Origin: Opitutia bacterium
Lineage (GTDB): Bacteria; Verrucomicrobiota; Verrucomicrobiia; Opitutales; Opitutaceae
Assembly: GCA_947474365.1 (NCBI GenBank)
Contig: CANJIU010000073.1
Location: forward strand, 1-50,424
Direction: 5' to 3'
DNA length: 50,424 nt
Within the stretch, counting starts at the first letter, position 1. Every line of letters begins with the position of its first letter. Shown piece by piece: positions 1 through 9,000 of this stretch. Under the pieces are notes generated by a model. The model made no database searches. It saw nothing but the letters and a program-made list of their open reading frames with translations, and was not told the origin of the DNA. The translations under genes and the position numbers were made by a program.

Positions 1-3000
1 AATGGCGTGGCGCCCAATGCCACGAGCCAGACGGTGACACTCACCGTCGAACCCTCATTAACGTTCACCCTGCTGGCGGGCTTGGCGGGCGCGGGAGGCT
101 CGGCGGACGGGACCGGAGTCGCCGCGCGGTTCAGGAATCCTCTTGGAGTGGCGGTGGACAGTGCGGGCAACGCCTATCTGGCGGATGATTCAGACCACAC
201 GATTCGGAAAATATCGAGGGGCGGGGTCGTGACGACGCTGGCGGGTTCGGCAGGCCTTGCTGGGACGACGGACGGGGTGGGCAGCGCGGCGCGGTTCAAT
301 GGACCATTTGGCGTGGCGGTGGACAGCGCGGGTAATGTTTATGTGGGGGAGGAACGAAGCCACACGATTCGGAAGATCACGAGCGGAGGGGCAGTGACCA
401 CACTGGCGGGTCTGGCGGATAACGCCGGCTCGACAGACGCGAGCGGCAGCACCGCGCGGTTTAAGAATCCCCGAGGAGTGGCGGTTGACGGCGCGGGCAA
501 TGTCTACGTGGCGGATTTTGGCAACCACACCGTTCGGAAGATCACGAGCGGTGGCGTAGTGACGACGCTGGCGGGTCTCGCGGCTGCCGGCGGCTCGGCA
601 AACGGAACGGGCGACGCGGCGCGATTTTTTGCACTTTCAGGGTTGGCGGTGGACGGCGCGGGCAACGTCTACGTAGCGGATACGTTCAACCACACGATTC
701 GAAAGATCACGAGTGCTGGCGTGGTGACGACACTGGCGGGTTTGGCGGGCAACGCAGGCTCGACGGATGGGACCGGAAGCAACGCGCGATTCAGTGCTCC
801 TCATGCCATCGCCGTGGACAGCGCCGGGACCACCATTTATGTGGCGGATACTCTTAACTACACGATTCGGAAGATCACGAGCGGTGGCGTGGTGACGACC
901 CTCGCGGGTGAGTTGGCGGTTACCGGTTCGACGAACGGGATCGGCAGCGCCGCGCGCTTCAATGGCTCGAATGGACTCGCGGTCGACAGCGCTGGCCTCG
1001 TCTACGTGGTGGATACGGTAAACAAGACGATTCGCTGGGGCGCCATTTCGGTTCCCACGTTGACGAGCGCGTCCACGGCCAGCGGCGCCGTGGGTCAGAG
1101 TTTTTCTTACCAGACGACGTTTTCCGGCATCCTCACCGGCCCCTTCTCTGCGAGCGGGCTGCCCGCGGGGCTGACCATGAATGCCAGCACCGGTCTGATC
1201 AGCGGGACTCCCACCGCTGCCGGCAGGACTTTAGTCACCGTCGGCTACGTCAATGAGGCGGGCCTGGGCAGCGCGTCTCTGGCCATTACGGTTGCGGGTC
1301 AACCGACACTGGCGAACATCACGGCGCAGCGGCGGGCGGGGACCAAACTCGTGGACATCACCTACGATCTGGACAATCCGCAGGGCCTGTCGTCCACCGT
1401 CACGACCGAGGTCTCGCGGGACGGCGGCACCACGTGGCTGGCCGCTCCGTTGACTCTCACCGGTGCGGTCGGCGCCAACATTGTTTCCGGCACTGGCAAG
1501 CTGGTTACCTGGAACGTCGGTCTAGACTGGCCCGCGCAGAGCTTCTCACAGGTCAAGATTAGGGTCACCTCCAACGATGGCCAATACTCCGGCAGCAGTT
1601 CGACACCGGCCGATTTCAGAATGATCCCAGCCGGCACGTTTACGATGGGCGACAGCAAGAACGAGGGGGGCTTGGACGCGCGCCCGACGCGGCCAGTGAC
1701 GGTCGGTGCGTTCTACTTGCAGAGCACCGAGACCACTTACGCGCAGTGGAAGGAGATCGTCGATTGGAATGCGAGCGGCAGTCGCGGCTACGATTTTTCG
1801 GCCGGCCAGCGGGGATCGACGGCCAGCGGATCGGCACTGGCTGATACCGCTGCCAATAATACCCATCCGGTGACGATGGTGAAATGGGGAGACGTCGTGA
1901 AATGGTGTAACGCGAAGAGCCGCAAGGACGGCCTTACGCCATGCTACTACACCGACGTCGGTTTCGCCACGGAGTTGAAGACCGGCACGCCGACAACGGT
2001 GTACGTGAACTGGTCGGCCAACGGATACCGGTTGCCGACGGAGGCAGAGTGGGAATACGCGGCGCGCGGCGGGTTGGCCGGCAAGAGCTACCCGGGAGGC
2101 GACGAGATCACGAACGGTCAGGCGAACTATTCTAACGGGACACTTAACGGCACGACTCCCGTGGGTTACTACAACGGCAGTCAGACGCCGGCGGGAGTGG
2201 ATATGAAGAACGGCTATGGTCTCTACGACATGGCGGGGAATGTGGGTGAGTGGAACTGGGATTGGTATGGCAGCTACTCGTTCGCGGCCGAGACGGATCC
2301 GCGCGGACCTGCGTCGGCCACGTACCGGGTGTTCCGGGGCGGCAGCTGGAACGACACCGCACCCGGCTCGCGCATCTCGGTTCGCCGCAACGGTTCCCTG
2401 GCCGACCACGGCCGCGACTTAGGCTTCCGCCCGGCCCGCAGCACCGTTGCCGCGGCCAACCGCATCCAGTCCGTTTCCGCGACCTTCGCCCTTCAACTCG
2501 TCGATCCGCCCGCTATCGCCACGCAGCTGGCCGATCAGGCTGTCGTTCCTGGGCAGCCGGTGACTTTTACCTTGGCGGCGACCAGCACGGCACCGTTCAC
2601 CTATCAGTGGCGCAAGGACGGAGTGAACATCGCGAGTGCAACGAATGCGAGCTACACCATTGCCTCAGCTCCGACGACTGCGGCCGGCAGCTACGACGTG
2701 GTGGTGACGAACGTGGGCGGAGGTACGACGAGCCAACCGGCGACACTCACCGTCGCCCCCGCGATGATCTTCACCACGTTGGCGAGCGGCTTTTCCGGTG
2801 CGGCCGGAATTGCCGTGGACAGCGCGGGCAACGTCTACGAGGCGGATTCGCAACTCCACACGATTCGAAAGATCACCTACGGCGGAACAGTGACGACGCT
2901 GGCGGGTTCGGCGGGCAGTCCAGGTTCGACGGACGGGACTGGCAGCGCCGCACGATTTAATGGCCCCAGGGGAGTAGCGCTGGACAGCGCCGACAACGTC

Positions 3001-6000
3001 TACGTGGCGGATTTTAATGGCTCCACGATTCGAAAGATCACGAGCACCGGGGTGGTGACGACGCTGGCGGGTTCGGCGGGCAGTCCCGGTTCGGCGGACG
3101 GGACCGGCACCGCCGCGCGGTTTAGCGGTCCGCATGGAGTCACAGTGGACAGCGCGGGCAACATCTACGTCGCGGATCTGGGCAACGCGACGATTCGGAA
3201 AATTACGAGCGGTGGAGTCGTGACGACGCTGGCGGGTACGGCGGGTGTAACCGGGTCGGCGGACGGGACCGGCGCTGCCGCGAAGTTCTTCAATCCCGCG
3301 GGAATCGCGATGGATGGCGCGGGCGTCCTCTACGTTTCGGACCGGGATAACCACACGATTCGAAAGATTACGAGTGGTGGCGTCGTGACAACGCTGGCGG
3401 GTTTGGCCGGGGCCGCAGCCTCGGTGGACGGGACCGGCAGCGCCGCGCGGTTTAATGTTCCTTATGGGATCGCGTCGGACAGCGCGGGCAACCTCTACGT
3501 GGCGGATACGAACAACCACACCGTTCGGAAGGTCACGAGCGCCGGAGTGGTGACGACAATCGCCGGTTTGGCGGGCACGGCCGGCTCGGCGGACGGGACT
3601 GGCAGCGCCTCGCGGTTTAATGCTCCCTACGGCGTCGCGGTGGACAGCGTGGGCAACCTTTATGTGTCGTCCTATGGTAATTCAACGATTCGCTGGGGTG
3701 CCATGTCGGTGCCCGCGCTAACGAGCGCGGCCACGGCCATCGGCATCGTGGGGCAAAGTTTTTCCGTTCAGACGACGTTTTCCGGCGTTCTCGCCGGCCC
3801 CTTCACCGCCAGCGGACTGCCCGCGGGGCTGACCATGAATGCCAGCAACGGTTTGATCAGCGGTACTCCGACCGCCGCCGGCACGACTACCGTCACGGTA
3901 GGTTCCGTCAACGGCGCCGGATCGGGCAGCGGGTCACTGGCCATCACGGTAATTGCTCCTCCGACGCTGGCGAACATCGCGGCGCAGCAGCGGACAGGGA
4001 GCAATCTCGTGGACATCACCTACGACTTGGGCCACGCACAGGGCTTGGCGTCCACCGTCACCGTCGAAGTCTCGCAGGACGGCGGCACCACGTGGCTGAC
4101 TTCCCCGCTGACCCTCACCGGTGCGGTCGGCGCAAACGTTATTCCCGGCAACGGCAAGGTGGTAACTTGGAACGCCGGCGCCAACTGGCCCGCGCAGAAC
4201 TTCGCCCAGGTCAAGGTTAGGCTCACTGCCGACGATGGCCAGTCATCCACCGGCCCGACTCCGGCCGATTTGAGCCTGATCCCGGCCGGCACGTTCACGA
4301 TGGGCGATAGTCTCGATGGCGACACCGCCGCGCAGCCAACTCACGTGGTGACGTTGCCGGCCTTCTTCATGGCGAAGACGGAGACAATGTTTGCGGAGTG
4401 GGTGGCGGTGCGGGATTGGGCGGTGACCCACGGATACGCCGACTTGGCGTCGATCGGTGCGGGCAAGGCCGACACCCATCCGGTACAGTTGGTCTCGTGG
4501 AATAATGTCGTAAAGTGGCTGAACGCCAAAAGTGAGAAAGACGGTTTGGTGCCGGCGTATTACACGGACGATGCGCAGACGACCGTCTTTCGAACCGGCA
4601 GCGTGAATGTGACGAATACACAGGTGAAATGGATGGCCAGTGGATATCGGTTGCCGACTGAGGCGGAGTGGGAGTACGCGGCGCGGGGTGGTCTGACCGG
4701 CAAGCGGTACCCGCTGGGAGACACGATCACGCAAACCGATGCGAATTATGGCAATCATCCGACGTACGCGACGGGAGCGACTCCCTACACGAGTCCGGCG
4801 GGGGCGTTTGCAGCCAACGGTTATGGGTTGCAGGATATGGCAGGTAACGTGTCTGAGTGGTGTTGGGATTGGACTGGGAGCTACGGCAGCGCTGCGGTCA
4901 CCGCACCGCTTGGGCCGCTAACAGGCGATTACCGGGTGTTCCGCGGTGGCGGTTGGGACGGCGTCGCCGGCGCCATGCGTTCCGCTATCCGCGCCAGCAA
5001 CCGCCCGGGCGACCCTTGGTTCAACGTCGGCTTCCGCCAGGCCCGCAGCACCATCGCCGTGGCCCACCGCGTCCAGTCCAGTTCCGCGACTTTCGCCCTT
5101 CAACTCAACGATCTGCCGACGATAACGACGCAACCGCAAAGCGTCGCTGCGCTCGTCGGCCAGAGCACGACGTTCACCGTCGTCGCCGTTGGCTCCGGCT
5201 CGCTGACGTTTCAGTGGCGCAAGGGTACCGTCGCCATCAGCGGCGCCACCAATGCGACCTACACCATCGCCTCCGCCCAGCTCAACGATGCCGGCAGCTA
5301 CGATGTGGTGGTGAGCAATGGCGTGGCGCCCAATGCGACCAGCACCGCCGCCACGTTGACGGTCACTTCACCGTCGACCGTTTCAATCAGTGTGGCGGGT
5401 AATGCCATTACCACTGCCACGGGTACCGTCGCGATCAATCTCGCGTCGGTCGGAACTGAAAACGCCGTTTTCTTCAGCCTCTCATGGGACCCGGCGGTGT
5501 TGACCTACGCCAGCAGCGCGCTCGGCACGTCGGTGCAGTCTGACCTCAACCTCGGCGGTAGTAATATCAACACTTCCCAGACTGCGACGGGAAAATTAGG
5601 GCTCTCTTTCTTTTTGAAAGCCGGCGCCTCGGTTTCCGCCGGTACCAGGCAGATCTTCACGGTGACGTTCACGCGCGTTTCGCAGGTGGCGTCGACCAAG
5701 ATCGCTTTTGGTAACACCCCCATCTTACGCGAGATTTATGATATCTTTGGTAATTATATTCCGTTGTTTTTTTCCGATGTAACAATTTCGACCCTGACCC
5801 CGACGACACCCGCCATTACCGCCCCGCCGCTGAGCCAGACGATCGCGGCCGGCCAATCGGCAACCTTTTCGGTGGTGGCGAGTGGCACGGGGCCGTTCAC
5901 CTACCAGTGGCGCAAGGGTGGAGTAGATATCGGGGGTGCGACTAGTGCGAGCTACACCATCGCATCCGCTCCTACGACCTCGGCCGGCAGCTACGACGTG

Positions 6001-9000
6001 GTGGTGACGAACGCGGGCGGCAGTACGACGAGTTCGGCCGCCACGCTGTCCATCGTTCCCCTGACCGTGGTCGCGGCGGGCGGCGGGCATGCATTGTACC
6101 GGGAGTCGGATGGTACACTGTGGGCGATGGGTGCCAACGCCAACGGCCAGCTGGGCGACGGTACGACGATTGGCCGGGGCTCGCCCGTGCAGCTTGCAAC
6201 CGGGGTTGCCTCGGTTGCGGCTGGAAACGCCCAAACGCTGTTCCTGAAGACGGATGGGACGCTGTGGGCGACGGGCTTTAATGGCAGCGGCCAGTTGGGT
6301 GACGGCACGACGACCAGCCGGAGCACGCCGGTGCAGGTCGCGAGCGGCGTCGCCTCGGTCGCGGCTGGAAACAGCCACACGCTGTTCATTAACACGGACG
6401 GTACGCTGTGGGCGATGGGCTCTAATAGCAGCGGCCGGCTGGGCGACGGCACGACGACCAACCGGAGCACGCCGGTGCAGGTCGCGAGCGGCGTCGCCAC
6501 GGCGGCTGCGGGTGGCAGCCACTCTCTGTTCGTGAAGACGGACGGTACGCTGTGGGCGATGGGCATTAATAGCAGCGGCCAGTTGGGTGACGGCACGACG
6601 ACCAGCCGGAGCACGCCGGTCCAGATCGCGAGCGGCGTCGCCTCGGCGGCTGCGGGTAACAGCCACTCTCTGTTCGTGAAGACGGACGGTACGCTGTGGG
6701 CGATGGGTTTGAACAGTAGCGGCCAGCTGGGTGACGGCACGACGACCAGCCAGAGCACGCCCGTGCAGGTCGCAACCGGCGTCGCCTCAGCGGCTGCCGG
6801 CAGCTCTCACACGGTGTTCGTGAAGACGGGTGGTACGCTGTGGGCGATGGGTTTGAACAGCAGCGGCCAGCTGGGTGACGGCGCGACGATCAACCGGAGC
6901 ACGCCCGTGCAGGTCGCAACCAGCGTCGCCTCGGCCGCTGCGGGCACCAGCCACACGCTGTTCGTAAAGACGGATGGGACTCGGTGGGCCGCGGGCCTGA
7001 CCAGCTTTGGTGCGTTGGGCGACGGCACGACGATTTTCCTGAATGCGTTCGCGCCGGTGGCCAGTGGTGTGAGCTCGGTGGCGCCGGGCTCCTCCCACAC
7101 GCTGTTCGTGACAACGAACGGGGCACTGTGGGCGACGGGTACAAACAGCAGTGGTCAGCTGGGTGACGGCACCACTGTCAGCCGAAGTACCGCCGTGCAG
7201 GTGGCATCCGATGTCGCGTCGGTGGCTGTGGGTAGCAGCCACTCGATGTTCGTGAAGACGGATGGTACGCTCTGGGCGATGGGTTCGAACAACAGCGGCC
7301 AGCTGGGTGACGGCACGACGACCAGCCGGCTCGCGCCGGTGCAGGTGGCGAGCGGCGTCGCCTCGGTCTCGGCTCCGGTCGGCAGCAGCCAAACGCTGTT
7401 CGTGAAGACGGACGGTACGCTGTGGGCGATGGGCTTTAATGGCACCGGTCAGCTCGGTGACGGCACGACGACCAGCCGGAGCACGCCGGTGCAGATCTCG
7501 AGCGGCGTCACCTCGGCGGCTGCGGGTGGCAGCCACTCTCTGTTCGTGAAGACGGACGGTACGCTGTGGGCGATGGGCTCTAATAGCAGCGGCGCGTTGG
7601 GTGACGGCACGACGACCCTTCAGAGCACGCCGGTACAGATCGTGAGCGGCGTCGCAGCGGCGTCGGCCGGCCTCGGCCACACGTTGTTTTTGAAGACGGA
7701 TGGTACCGTTTGGGCGACGGGTTTGAACACCAGCGGCCAATTGGGCGACGGGACGACGACCAACCGGATCACGCCAGTGCAGGTCGCAACCGGCGTCGCC
7801 TCGGTCGCGGCTGGCAACACCCACACGCTCTTCGTGAAGACAAATGGGCTGCTGTGGGGGACAGGGTCGAGCAGCAACGGGCAGCTGGGCGATGGTGCTA
7901 TCCTCACCCGGAGCACGCCCGTGCCAGTGGGCGTAGCGCAAACGCCCGTGATCGCGGTGCAACCGGCGGGACGGGCCGTGAACGTGGGCCAGGATGTGAC
8001 GCTTTGGGTCTGGGCGACCGGCGGCGTTCCCGCCCCGACGTATCAATGGAAGAAGGGGACGACGGCGATCGCCGGAGCCACCAATGCGACGCTGACGCTG
8101 ACCAGCGTGCAAAGCGCCGATGCCGCGAGTTACACGGTGGTCGTCACCACCAGCGTATCGTCCGTCACGAGCGCGGCTGCCGCGGTGACCGTAAGCGTGC
8201 CACCTGTGATCACCACGCCGCCGACGAACCGGGTCGCCGATGCCGGCCAGCCGGCGAGCTTCAGCGTGGTCGCGACTGGCACGGCGACGCTCACGTATCA
8301 GTGGCGTAAGGGCACGGTCGCCATCAATGGGGCGACGAATGCGATTTACACCATCGCGTCAGCTCAGCTGACCGATGCCGGCAATTACGATGTGGTCGTG
8401 ACCAATTCCGCCGGGAGCGTCACGTCGAACGCGGTCACGCTCACGGTGAACCCGGCGCTGATCGCCACGCAGGCCATCGCGAGCCGAGCCCTGACGGCGG
8501 GAACCGCGGCGGTGGCGTTTGCGCCAGTGACAGCGGCCGGCGGCACGGCGCCGCTCGCGTTTTCAATCGCTCCGGCGCTGCCGGGCGGACTGGCGCTGAA
8601 CGCGACCACCGGCGCGATCTCCGGCACGCCTGCGGCGGGGTTGGTGGCGACGACGTTCACGGTCACGGTGACTGACGCAACGACGGCGACAGCGAGCAAG
8701 ACATTCAGTCTCACTGTGAACTCGGCGCTTTCCACGACGCAGGCCATCGCGAGCACGTCTCTCACCACGGGCACTGCTGCCGCGGCCTTCACGCCGGTGA
8801 CGGCGGCCAGCGGCGCGATTCCGTATGCGTTCGCGGTGAGCCCGTCGCTGCCGGCCGGCTTGGTGCTCAACGCCACGACAGGTTCGATTTCCGGCACGCC
8901 GACGGTGGGCTCGGCCGCGACGACGTACACGATTACAGTCACGGACAACGCCGGGGCGATCTCCAGCAAGACGTTCAGCCTGACGGTGGCCGTGCTCAAT

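Noticed and set aside
7..9. GTG at position 7 as the start of the giant gene
   Set aside because: The frame is already open at base 1 and the first residues match the end of an internal Ig-like domain, so the gene enters from the left.
5725..8112. Repetitive reverse-strand frames opposite the RCC1 region
   Set aside because: Their repeats are the antisense reading of the 144-bp RCC1 units.
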